The translations under genes and the position numbers were made by a program. A model generated the notes under the pieces. It saw only the letters and a list, made by a program, of their open reading frames with translations. It was not told the DNA's origin and searched no databases. From Archangiaceae bacterium (GTDB taxonomy: Bacteria > Myxococcota > Myxococcia > Myxococcales > Myxococcaceae), in NCBI GenBank assembly GCA_016714225.1, contig JADJNS010000041.1:1-64000 (forward strand): a stretch of DNA of 64,000 nucleotides. The letters are read 5' to 3'. This document shows, piece by piece, positions 50,536-61,707 of this stretch (position 1 is the stretch's first letter; each line of letters opens with the position of its first letter).

Positions 50536-52530
50536 ATGAACGACTTCCTGGCTGGTGGTGGAGATCTCGGCGCGCGCATGCGCGCCATCGATTGGTCGAA
50601 GACCGCGCTGGGCCCGGTCGCGAGCTGGCCGCAGAGCCTCAAGACCTGCGTGCGGGTGGTGCTCACCTCTCGCCAGCCGATGTTCGTGTGGTGGGGCGAG
50701 CAGCTGATCAACATCTACAACGACGCCTACAAGAGCATCGTGGGCGGCAAGCACCCCTGGGCGCTGGGGCAGCCGGCGAACCAGGTGTGGCGCGAGATCT
50801 GGGATCAGGTGGGGCCGCGTGCCGAGCAGGCGATGCGCAAGAACGAGGGCACCTACGACGAAGCCTTGCTGCTGATCATGGAGCGCAACGGCTACCCCGA
50901 AGAGACCTACTACACGTTCTCGTACAGCCCGGTGCCCAACGACGACGGCGGCAACGGCGGCATCTTGTGCGCCAACAGCGACGACACCCAGCGCATCATC
51001 TCTGAGAGGCAGCTCACCACCCTGCGCGAGCTGGGCGCCAGCACCTCGGGCACGCAGACCACCCACGACTCGGCGACCGCCGCCGCCGAGGTGTGCCGGG
51101 CCGCGGCCTCGAGCCTGAGCCGCCACGCGCGCGACCTGCCGTTCGTGATGCTGTACCTCTTCGACGAGTCGGGCCGCAGCATGAGCCTGGCGGCGTCGGC
51201 GGGCATCGCCAGGGGGCACCCCGCGGCGCCGCAGTCGCTCGAGACCAACCTGCAGTCGGTGTGGCCGGTCGAGGCGCTGCGCACCGGCGATGCGCCGCTG
51301 GTGTTCGACGCGCTGGCGACCCGGTTCGACGCGTTGCCCAGCGGCGCGTGGCCCCGGCCGCCCCACCGCGCGGTGGCGCTGCCGCTGCCCGGAGGCGCCG
51401 CAGGCAACGCCGGAGTGATGATCGTCGGCCTCAACCCGTTTCGGCTCTTCGACGAGGGCTACCAGGGCTTTCTCAGGCTGGCGGCGGGGCAGGTCGGCGC
51501 CAGCATCGCCCAGGCGCAGGCCTTCGCCGAGCAGCAGCGCCGCGCCGAGGCGCTGGCCGAGCTCGACCGCGCCAAGACCCAGTTCTTCTCGAACGTGAGC
51601 CACGAGTTCCGCACCCCGCTCACCTTGATGCTCGGCCACACCGAGTCGGCGATCGAAGCCGACCGCCCGCTCGAGGGAGAGGCGCTGGCGTCGGTGCACC
51701 GCAACGAGCTGCGCCTGCTCAAGCTGGTCAACACGCTGCTCGACTTCTCGCGCATCGAGGCCGGCCGCATGGGCGCGACGTTCGTGCCCACCGATCTCGC
51801 CGCGCTGACCCGCGAGCTGGCCAGCGCCTTCGACTCGCTGCTGCAGCGCGCCGGTCTCACCCTCGAGATCGACTGCCCTGAGCTCGCGGAAGAGGCGTTC
51901 GTCGACCCCGACCTGTGGGAAAAGATCGTCCTCAACCTGGTCTCCAACGCCTTCAAGTTCACCTTCGAGGGCAAGGTGCGGGTGGCGGTGCACCGCCGCG
52001 GCGAGGCGTTCGAGCTCGAGGTGACCGACACCGGCACCGGAATTCCGCAGAGCGAGCTGCCGCACCTGTTCGATCGGTTTCACCGGGTCGACGGGGCGCG
52101 CGCGCGCTCGTACGAGGGCTCGGGCATCGGGCTGGCGCTGGTGCGCGAGCTGGTCTCGCTGCACGGCGGCACCCTGGGCGTCGACAGCGTCGAAGGCCGG
52201 GGCACCACCTTCAGGGTGAGCGTGCCGCGCGGCTCGGCCCACCTGCCGGCAGAGAAGGTCTCGACCCGGCGCGCCGCGGCGCCCGACGTGACGCCGCGGG
52301 TCGGGCCTTTCGTAGGAGAAGCCGAGCGCTGGCTCGGCGCCCAGACGCCGGCGCGTGCCGCACGGCCGCAGGCTGCCGGCGGCGGGGCGCGGGTGCTGGT
52401 CGCCGACGACAACGCCGACATGCGCGACTACGTCACCCGGCTGCTCGAGCAGCAGGGGTGGCAGGTGCAGGCCGTCTCCGACGGGTACCAGGCGCTCGAA
52501 GCGGCGAAGGCCGAGCCCCCGACCTGGTGA
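50536..52530 (+). CDS. Hybrid sensor histidine kinase, N-terminal half
   Basis: From ATG 50536 the order is a PAS-like sensor (FVWWGEQLINIYNDAYKS), a GAF-type domain, HisKA (FFSNVSHEFRTPLTLML, His about residue 356), HATPase (N box NLVSNAFKFTFEGK, G box GSGIGLALV) and a receiver starting VLVADDNADMRDYV. The frame stops at 52530, one residue into the receiver's aspartate strand (the normal DLVITDVMMPGLDG reads in another frame just after). The C-terminal half of the same protein follows at 52603-54165 after a damaged zone. In the intact form this is a two-kinase, two-receiver myxobacterial hybrid. Confidence 0.75.
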   Translation: MNDFLAGGGDLGARMRAIDWSKTALGPVASWPQSLKTCVRVVLTSRQPMFVWWGEQLINIYNDAYKSIVGGKHPWALGQPANQVWREIWDQVGPRAEQAMRKNEGTYDEALLLIMERNGYPEETYYTFSYSPVPNDDGGNGGILCANSDDTQRIISERQLTTLRELGASTSGTQTTHDSATAAAEVCRAAASSLSRHARDLPFVMLYLFDESGRSMSLAASAGIARGHPAAPQSLETNLQSVWPVEALRTGDAPLVFDALATRFDALPSGAWPRPPHRAVALPLPGGAAGNAGVMIVGLNPFRLFDEGYQGFLRLAAGQVGASIAQAQAFAEQQRRAEALAELDRAKTQFFSNVSHEFRTPLTLMLGHTESAIEADRPLEGEALASVHRNELRLLKLVNTLLDFSRIEAGRMGATFVPTDLAALTRELASAFDSLLQRAGLTLEIDCPELAEEAFVDPDLWEKIVLNLVSNAFKFTFEGKVRVAVHRRGEAFELEVTDTGTGIPQSELPHLFDRFHRVDGARARSYEGSGIGLALVRELVSLHGGTLGVDSVEGRGTTFRVSVPRGSAHLPAEKVSTRRAAAPDVTPRVGPFVGEAERWLGAQTPARAARPQAAGGGARVLVADDNADMRDYVTRLLEQQGWQVQAVSDGYQALEAAKAEPPTW

Positions 52531-52602
52531 TCACCGACGTGATGATGCCGGGCCTCGACGGGTCGGGGCGCGCTGCGCACGCGCCGAGACCCGAGCATAC
52601 CG

Positions 52603-54165
52603 GTGGTGATGCTCGGCGCGGGCGGGCGAAGAGGCCAGGTGGGCGGCCTGGCGGTGGGCGCCACGTACCTGGTCAGCCGTTCTCGGCGCGCGAGCTGGTC
52701 GCGCGGGTGCAGAACCAGCTGCTCGGCGCAGGTGCAGAGGCCGACAGGAGGCGCGCTCAACCAGCTCTTCACGCGCATCGCCATCGCGGTGCTGCGGCCC
52801 GAACCAGTTCGACCTGGCGCGCTACCTGCAGCGGTGCGGCGGCCGGTGGTGGCGATTCTCGGGGCGCCGGGTCGGGCGGGGGCATCGTCGGTGCTCGACG
52901 GGGTGCGCGGGGCGGGCGCACGTCGCCGGTGCCGGTGCAGATCGCGGGGGGGGCGCAGCTACACCTTCACCTACCAGCGCTGGGCGCCGAGGGGCGCACC
53001 GAAGGCGGGGTGGCGCCGTCGACGTGACCGCACGTCGAGGCGCGGCCAGCTGCAGGCCGCCGTCAGACGCCGAGGCCGCCAATCGCGCGAAGGACGAGTT
53101 CTCGCCATGCTGGGGCTGAGCTGCGCACCGCTGGCGCCCATCTCGACCGCGCTGCAGGTGATGGCGCTCAAGTCCGACGCGAGCAGCGAGAAGCAGCGGG
53201 CGATCATCAAGCGCCAGGTCGACCATCTGGTGCGGCTGGTCGACGACCTGCTCGACATCTCGCGCATCACCACCGGCCGGGTCGAGCTGAAGCGCTCGGC
53301 GATCGAGCTGCACGAGGTGCTGGCGCGGGCCATCGAGATGTCGAGCCCGCTGCTGGAAGAGCGCCGCCACAGCCTCACCGTCACCGTGCCGCGCACCGGG
53401 CTGACCGTCGACGCCGACCCGACGCGGCTGGCGCAGGTGATCGCCAACCTGCTCACCAACGCGGCCAAGTACACCGAGCCCGAGGGCCGCATCACGGTGA
53501 CCGCGTCGCGCGAAGACGGCACGGTGGTGCTCACCGTGCGCGACAGCGGCATCGGCATCACCGCCGAGATGCTGCCCAAGGTGTTCGACCTCTTCACTCA
53601 AGAGAGACAGGCCATCGATCGCTCGCGCGGCGGGCTGGGGCTGGGGCTCGCGATCGTGAAGAGCCTGGTGGCGATGCACGGCGGGTCGATCACCGCGCAC
53701 AGTGAGGGCCGCGGGCGCGGCAGTGCGTTCACGCTGCGGCTGCCGATCGTCGGCGCGGCCGCGTCGGCGGCGCACGGCGCGCAGCCGATCGCCACGCGCT
53801 CGCACCGGGCCGGGCGCCGCGTGCTGGTGGTCGACGACAACATCGACGCGGCCGAAGCGCTCTCCGAGCTGATCACCGAGATGGGGCACACCACCCGGGT
53901 GGCGCACGACGGCCCCTCGGCGCTCACCGCGGCGGCCGAGTTTCACCCCGAGGTGGCGGTGCTCGACCTCGGCCTGCCTGTGATGGACGGTTACGAGCTG
54001 GCGCGGCGGCTCAAGCAGCTGCCCTCGACGCCGCCGGCGCGGCTGATCGCAGTGACCGGCTACGGGCAAGAGAAAGATCGCCAGCGCGCCGCCGAGGCCG
54101 GCTTCGACGTGCACCTGGTGAAGCCCGCCACCATCGAGCAGGTCGAGCGCGCGCTGACCGGCTGA
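52603..54165 (+). CDS. Hybrid histidine kinase, C-terminal half
   Basis: The reliable part begins about 53,100: a second HisKA reading MLGLSCAPLAPISTALQVM (a changed form of ELRNPLAPI; the phospho-His is not visible here), a dimer helix LVDDLLDISRITTGRVELK, HATPase (NLLTNAAKYTEPEG, then RGGLGLGLAIVKSLV) and a final receiver VLVVDDNIDAAEALSE with phospho-Asp in VAVLDLGLPVMDG and a Lys in LVKPA. The sequence between 52,530 and 53,100 holds pieces of a receiver and PAS domain in all three frames (for example SARELVARVQNQL, VPVQIAGGAQ), so this half continues the gene starting at 50536. The listed start is arbitrary. Confidence 0.65.
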   Translation: MVMLGAGGRRGQVGGLAVGATYLVSRSRRASWSRGCRTSCSAQVQRPTGGALNQLFTRIAIAVLRPEPVRPGALPAAVRRPVVAILGAPGRAGASSVLDGVRGAGARRRCRCRSRGGRSYTFTYQRWAPRGAPKAGWRRRRDRTSRRGQLQAAVRRRGRQSREGRVLAMLGLSCAPLAPISTALQVMALKSDASSEKQRAIIKRQVDHLVRLVDDLLDISRITTGRVELKRSAIELHEVLARAIEMSSPLLEERRHSLTVTVPRTGLTVDADPTRLAQVIANLLTNAAKYTEPEGRITVTASREDGTVVLTVRDSGIGITAEMLPKVFDLFTQERQAIDRSRGGLGLGLAIVKSLVAMHGGSITAHSEGRGRGSAFTLRLPIVGAAASAAHGAQPIATRSHRAGRRVLVVDDNIDAAEALSELITEMGHTTRVAHDGPSALTAAAEFHPEVAVLDLGLPVMDGYELARRLKQLPSTPPARLIAVTGYGQEKDRQRAAEAGFDVHLVKPATIEQVERALTG

Positions 54166-54269
54166 GCGGGCGCGCCGCCCCAGCTCCAGGTCATCGCCGA
54201 CCCGGGTGGCTAAAGTTCCCCTCGTGAAGGTCCCGCGTCTACGATGCGGCGCACGTTCTGCAGCGGGGG

Positions 54270-55977
<1,708 letters not shown>

Positions 55978-55988
<11 letters not shown>

Positions 55989-56338
55989 GCGGGTGCTGGT
56001 GGTCGACGACAACCCCCAGAACCTCAAGCTCGCGCGCGTGCTGCTCGAGGCCGAGGGCTACCAGGTGCAGGGGGCCGTCGACGCGGCGCAGGCCGAGCAC
56101 GCGCTGGCCGGGTTCGACGCCCGCCTGGTGCTGATGGACCTGCAGCTGCCCGACCTCGACGGCCTCGAGCTCACCCGGCGCCTCAAGGCCGACCCCCGTC
56201 ACGCCGGCCGCAAGGTGGTGGCGCTCACCGCCTACGCGATGAAGGGCGATCGCGAGCGGGCGCTGGCCGCCGGCTGCGACGGCTACCTCAGCAAGCCCAT
56301 CGACTCGGAGCTGTTCTTGCGCACCGTGGCCGAGATGC

Positions 56339-56349
<11 letters not shown>
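55978..56349 (+). CDS. Single-domain response regulator
   Basis: A 123-residue receiver from ATG 55978, overlapping the histidine kinase stop by 11 bases. It has D10-D11 (VVDDN), phospho-Asp D54 in VLMDLQLPDLDG, Thr in VALTAYAMKGD and Lys in YLSKPID, a full set. There is no output domain, as in DivK/CheY-type proteins that act by binding partners. The overlap predicts coupled synthesis, with the kinase at 54270 as its likely partner. It converges with the sigma-54 activator gene. Confidence 0.85.
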
Positions 56350-57745
<1,396 letters not shown>

Positions 57746-57753
57746 CAGGGTGA

Positions 57754-57776
57754 TGGTGCCATAGATATGGTGCTGA
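57754..57776. promoter_or_regulatory. Repeated ATGGTGC/GCCATA elements between the activator and receiver genes
   Basis: ATGGTGCCATA followed by GATATGGTGC holds a palindromic CCATA-GA-TATGG (57759-57770), and a third GCCATAG follows at about 57,778. These A/T-rich repeats lie in the 97-bp gap between the divergent activator (start 57745) and the receiver (start 57843), a likely site for binding by the activator itself. Role inferred from position only. Confidence 0.3.
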
Positions 57777-57842
57777 CGCCATAGTCTCTCGCCCGAGGTA
57801 CGGCCGCTTGGCGGCGGCACGCGACGCGCATTGGTGGTGACC

Positions 57843-58220
57843 ATGATGCTTCGTGGCGTGTCAGTGGTGGTGATCGACAGCGACCCGGCCAGCCTCAAGC
57901 TGGCCGCGCTGCTGCTGCGGGGTGAGGGCGCGATGGTGACCACCGCGCAGTCGGCCGAGCAGGCGCTGCGCGAGGTCGAGGCGGTGCGGCCCGACGTGGT
58001 GGTGGTCGACCTGCAGCTGCCCGCGGTGAGCGGCACCACCCTGGCGCGGGTCATTCGGCAGTTCGACTGGGCCAAGAACACGGTCATCGCGTGCCTGAGC
58101 AGCGGCAACGGCCGGCTGCGGCAAGACGCGCTCGACTCGGGCTGCGGCATCTATCTCGAGAAGCCGCTCGACGAGCGGCTGGTGGACGAAGTGGTTCGCG
58201 CATTGGGGGCACGACGATGA
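57843..58220 (+). CDS. Single-domain response regulator
   Basis: A 125-residue receiver from ATG 57843 (a TTG at 57831 is also possible). It has D12 and D14 (IDSDP), phospho-Asp D56 (VVVDLQLPAVSG) and Lys in LEKPL, though the usual Asp-Asp pair is Asp-Ser-Asp. The stop overlaps the hybrid kinase start by ATGA, so the two are co-translated. Possibly a phosphate sink or an adaptor for the kinase that follows. Confidence 0.75.
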   Translation: MMLRGVSVVVIDSDPASLKLAALLLRGEGAMVTTAQSAEQALREVEAVRPDVVVVDLQLPAVSGTTLARVIRQFDWAKNTVIACLSSGNGRLRQDALDSGCGIYLEKPLDERLVDEVVRALGARR

Positions 58221-60538
58221 AACGCAAGCTGTTGCTGGTCGATGACGACGCGATGCAGCTCAAGCTCACTGCGGCGATTCTGGCCGACGCCGGGTTCGAG
58301 GTGCGCACCGCCACCGGGGGCGCCGAGGCGCTCGAACGGGCGCGGGCCGAGCGGCCCGACCTGGTGCTGAGCGACGTGCTGATGCGCGACTGCGACGGGT
58401 TTCGGCTCTGCCAGCAGGTGCGCGCCGAGCCCTCGCTCGCTGGCGTGCCGGTGGTGCTGGTCAGCGCCCACTTCTCGTCCGAGCGCGACAAGAGTCTGGC
58501 CGCCGCGGTAGGGGCCAGCGCCTTCGCCGAACGCAGCCCCGACTTCTCGCGCGAGCTCGCGGCGGTGAGCGAGGCGCTGGCGCGCGCGACGCCGGCGGGT
58601 GAGCCGGCCGGTGACGCCGGCGCGCTGTACGCCGAGCGCGTCTCCGAGCAGCTCACCCAGCTGCTCGACAAGGCCCGCAGCGCCGACATGCGCTACCGCA
58701 CCCTGTTCGAGAGCGCCAACGACGGCATCGTGGTGCTCGACGAGAGCGGGGTCATCGTCGAGACCAACCGGCGCTTCGTCGAGATGACCGGCCACCCCAG
58801 GGAGCGGCTGGTGGGGCAGCACTTCGCCAGCTTCGGCACCCCCGAAGAGGCGGCACAGAACCTGGTGCACTTCCAGCGCGGGCTTTCAGGAGCGCACGCC
58901 GCGCTCACCCGGGTGGTGCGGCCCGACGGCCGCGAGGTGCAGGTCGAGTTCTCGATCAGCACCCTCGAGGTCGACGGCAGGCGGCAGATGCTGGGCATCG
59001 GGCGCGACGTCTCGAACCTGATGCAGGTCACCCGCGAGCTGGCGGCCAGCGAAGGCCGCTACCGCGACCTGGTCGAGAACATGCTCGACACCGCGTGGGT
59101 CTCGGAGCTGGCCACCGGCAAGGTGCTGTTCATGGCGCCCAACGTGGTCGAGCTGACCGGCTTCACCGCGGCCCAGCTCTCGGAAGCCGGCGGGGCGCTG
59201 TACGGCTCGCGCATTCACCCCGAAGACCGCGCGGGGGTGAACCACGGCCTGCAAGAGCTGCGCGCCCACCGCCCGATGGACGTGGAGTACCGCTGGCACC
59301 ACCAGGACGGGTCGTGGCGCTGGCTGCGCAGCCGCGCGCGCACCGCGGTGCGAGAAGGGGTCGAGCTGGTCGAGGGGCTGATCTCCGACTCGACCCAGCG
59401 CAAGAAGCTCGAGCTGGAGTTCCGCCAGGCCCAGAAGATGGAAGCGATCGGCCTGCTCACCGGCGGCGTGGCGCACGACTTCAACAACCTCTTGTGCGTG
59501 ATTCTCGCCCACGCCGACATGCTGGCCCGCACCCTGGAAGACAGCGACGCGCGCCGCGAAGACGTGAGCAGCATTCGCGAGGCGGGCGAGCGCGCCGCCG
59601 GGCTCACCCGGCAGCTGCTGGCGTTCAGCCGCAAGCAGGTGCTGCAGCCCCGGCTGCTCGAGCTGGGCACGGTGCTGAGCGGGGTCGAGAAGCTCTTGCG
59701 GCGGGTGATCGGCGAAGACGTGCGCCTCGACCTCGCCACCGAGCCCGAGCTCAACGTGCTCGCCGACGCCGGCCAGCTCGAGCAGGTGCTGATGAACCTC
59801 GCGGTGAACGCGCGCGACGCGATGCCCGACGGGGGCGCGCTGACGGTGAGGGCGGGGCGAGCGAAGCTGAGAGCCGGCGAGGTCGGCACGGTGCCGGCGG
59901 GCGACTGGGTGCGCCTGTCGGTGCAAGACGACGGCACCGGCATGGACGAAGCGACCCGGCTGCGCATCTTCGAGCCGTTCTTCACCACCAAGGCCGCGGG
60001 CAAGGGCACCGGTCTGGGGCTCTCGACCTGCTACGGCATCGTGAAGCAGAGCGGAGGCCACATCGTGGTCGACAGCGCGCCCGGCGCCGGCTCGACCTTC
60101 ACCCTCTACCTGCCGGCCGCGAGCACCGCCGCCGTGGCCGCGCCGGCGCCGCCCCGCGCGGTGCAGGGCGGCCACGAGACGCTGCTGGTGGTCGAAGACG
60201 ACAAGAGCCTGCGCAACACCCTGGCGCGCGGCCTGGCGCGGCTGGGCTACCCGGTGCTGACCGCGGGCAGCGTCGACGAGGCCCAGGCGCTCTACCGGCA
60301 GCACCGCGAGGTGAAGCTGGTGCTCAGCGACCTGGTGCTCCCCGACGACGACGGCCTCGACCTGATCGACGCCCTGCGTGCCGAGGCGTTCACCGGGGCG
60401 GTGTTGATCATGTCGGGTTACATCGACCGCACCGAGCTGCAAGACGCCCTCACCGCCTCGCGGCTGCCCTTCATGCAGAAGCCGTTCTCGCGAGAGACCC
60501 TGGCGCGCCGGGTGCGCGAGCTGCTCGACGCGAAGTAG
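58217..60538 (+). CDS. Hybrid histidine kinase (REC-PAS-PAS-HisKA-HATPase-REC)
   Basis: A 773-residue soluble protein from ATG 58217. The N-terminal receiver has D53 (LVLSDVLMRDCDG) but lacks the canonical Lys: the position reads FAERSPDF. PAS-1 (about 150-260) has LFESANDGIVVLDESGVIVE; PAS-2 (about 270-395) has LVENMLDTAWVSEL. HisKA is of the HDFNN type (GGVAHDFNNLLCVIL, His about 420), HATPase has NLAVNARDAMPDGG, and the final receiver has LVLSDLVLPDDDG and MQKPF. This architecture suits a hub integrating several inputs. The stop at 60538 is followed by a methyltransferase-like gene, not co-translated. Confidence 0.85.
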   Translation: MKRKLLLVDDDAMQLKLTAAILADAGFEVRTATGGAEALERARAERPDLVLSDVLMRDCDGFRLCQQVRAEPSLAGVPVVLVSAHFSSERDKSLAAAVGASAFAERSPDFSRELAAVSEALARATPAGEPAGDAGALYAERVSEQLTQLLDKARSADMRYRTLFESANDGIVVLDESGVIVETNRRFVEMTGHPRERLVGQHFASFGTPEEAAQNLVHFQRGLSGAHAALTRVVRPDGREVQVEFSISTLEVDGRRQMLGIGRDVSNLMQVTRELAASEGRYRDLVENMLDTAWVSELATGKVLFMAPNVVELTGFTAAQLSEAGGALYGSRIHPEDRAGVNHGLQELRAHRPMDVEYRWHHQDGSWRWLRSRARTAVREGVELVEGLISDSTQRKKLELEFRQAQKMEAIGLLTGGVAHDFNNLLCVILAHADMLARTLEDSDARREDVSSIREAGERAAGLTRQLLAFSRKQVLQPRLLELGTVLSGVEKLLRRVIGEDVRLDLATEPELNVLADAGQLEQVLMNLAVNARDAMPDGGALTVRAGRAKLRAGEVGTVPAGDWVRLSVQDDGTGMDEATRLRIFEPFFTTKAAGKGTGLGLSTCYGIVKQSGGHIVVDSAPGAGSTFTLYLPAASTAAVAAPAPPRAVQGGHETLLVVEDDKSLRNTLARGLARLGYPVLTAGSVDEAQALYRQHREVKLVLSDLVLPDDDGLDLIDALRAEAFTGAVLIMSGYIDRTELQDALTASRLPFMQKPFSRETLARRVRELLDAK

Positions 60539-60589
60539 CGCGACGAAGGAAAGGTGCAATACGGCGGCGGCTGAGGCACAACGCCCACC

Positions 60590-61285
60590 GTGAAGGCGTG
60601 GACGACGCTGGCGCGCGCGCCAGGACTCGAAGGGCAGGAGCTGGTGCTGCAGGAGCGCGACGGCACCTTCGTGGTGCGCTCGGGCGGGCGCGAGCTGATG
60701 GGCAGCGTGCGGCACCACTCGGAAGAAGAGATGGCGCGCGTCGGGCTCGAGCAGGTGCGGGCCAGAGAGCCGGTGGTGCTGGTCGGAGGCCTGGGCCTCG
60801 GCTACACCGCGCGCGCCGCGCTCGACGCCCTGCCGCACGGGAGCGGCAAGGTGGTGGTGTCAGAGATCTCTGCGCCGGTGGTCGAGTGGAACCGCACCTT
60901 CGTGGCGCACCTCGCCGGCCGCCCGCTCGAAGACCCGCGCGTCGAGGTCGTGGTCGGCGACGTCGCCGACCTGATGAAGAAGCGCCCTGGCGCGTTCGAC
61001 TGCATTCTCATCGACGTCGACAACGGCCCCAGCGCGGTGACCGCGCGCAAGAACCAGCCCCTGTTTCAAGGCCGCGGGGTGGGGCTGATGAAGCACGCCC
61101 TCAAGCCGTACGGCGCCTTGGTCATCTGGTCGGCGGGCGTCGACCCGCAGCTCGAAAAGGCGATGGGCCAGGCGGGGCTCGACACCCGGGTGGTGCGCAG
61201 CACCGCCCACGCCAGGGGCTCGTCGAGCTTCGTGCTGTTCTTAGGGAGGCTCAGCGCTTCTTCGCGCCGCCGGCCGAGCCGCTGA
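60590..61285 (+). CDS. Spermidine-synthase-like methyltransferase-fold protein
   Basis: A 231-residue protein from GTG 60590. The Rossmann fold reads VVLVGGLGLGYTARAAL, then acidic VVVSEIS, then VVVGDVADLM and DCILIDVDNGPSA, a layout of spermidine synthase-like proteins. Its N-terminal beta-barrel region is short. Since the aminopropyl-transfer residues cannot be checked, the reaction is unassigned; many bacterial relatives are methyltransferases. The C-terminus is basic (SRRRPSR) and overlaps a convergent gene by 35 bp. Confidence 0.7.
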   Translation: MKAWTTLARAPGLEGQELVLQERDGTFVVRSGGRELMGSVRHHSEEEMARVGLEQVRAREPVVLVGGLGLGYTARAALDALPHGSGKVVVSEISAPVVEWNRTFVAHLAGRPLEDPRVEVVVGDVADLMKKRPGAFDCILIDVDNGPSAVTARKNQPLFQGRGVGLMKHALKPYGALVIWSAGVDPQLEKAMGQAGLDTRVVRSTAHARGSSSFVLFLGRLSASSRRRPSR

Positions 61286-61646
61286 AGCGCTTGAAGAAGG
61301 CGACCAGGCCTCCTTGCGCTGCCTTGAAGTCGGCGGCCGGCGCTTCGTCTTCGGGGTTCACCCAGACGAAGCCGCAGTCTTCGCAGGTCTCGAAGTACAG
61401 GTCTTCGCGCCGGCCGCTCTGCTCGAGGCGGGTGAGGCTGACGCCGCACTGACGGCAGGTGCCGGTCTCGGCGTCGGGGTCGGCTCGACCGCCGATCGAG
61501 TCGAGGCCGGGCAGCGTGTGCCGCAGCAACAGCGCGTTCAACTGAGAACCGTCGGACCATGTGCCGTGGCCGTCAGGGCACACGTACACGTGCTCGTCTT
61601 CGTTCTCGAGATCAGTCAGATCGACATCACACTGAGGGCACCGCAT
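61251..61646 (-). CDS. Zinc-ribbon protein
   Basis: A 131-residue protein. ATG 61646 is backed by AAGGAG placed 8 bp upstream. CPQC at the N-terminus, then CPDGH, and later CRQC and CEDCG, give two to three CxxC-type sites like the zf-TFIIB family. Between them are acidic loops (WVNPEDEAP); the C-terminus is basic (GGAKKR). Likely zinc-binding and cytoplasmic. It overlaps the methyltransferase-fold gene's C-terminus. Function unknown. Confidence 0.65.
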   Translation of the reverse strand: MRCPQCDVDLTDLENEDEHVYVCPDGHGTWSDGSQLNALLLRHTLPGLDSIGGRADPDAETGTCRQCGVSLTRLEQSGRREDLYFETCEDCGFVWVNPEDEAPAADFKAAQGGLVAFFKRFSGSAGGAKKR

Positions 61647-61707
61647 GGGGCGCTCTCCTTATGACAGGGGTTCCTGACGGGCCAGACTTTCCCGCGCGCA
61701 CTTGCAA

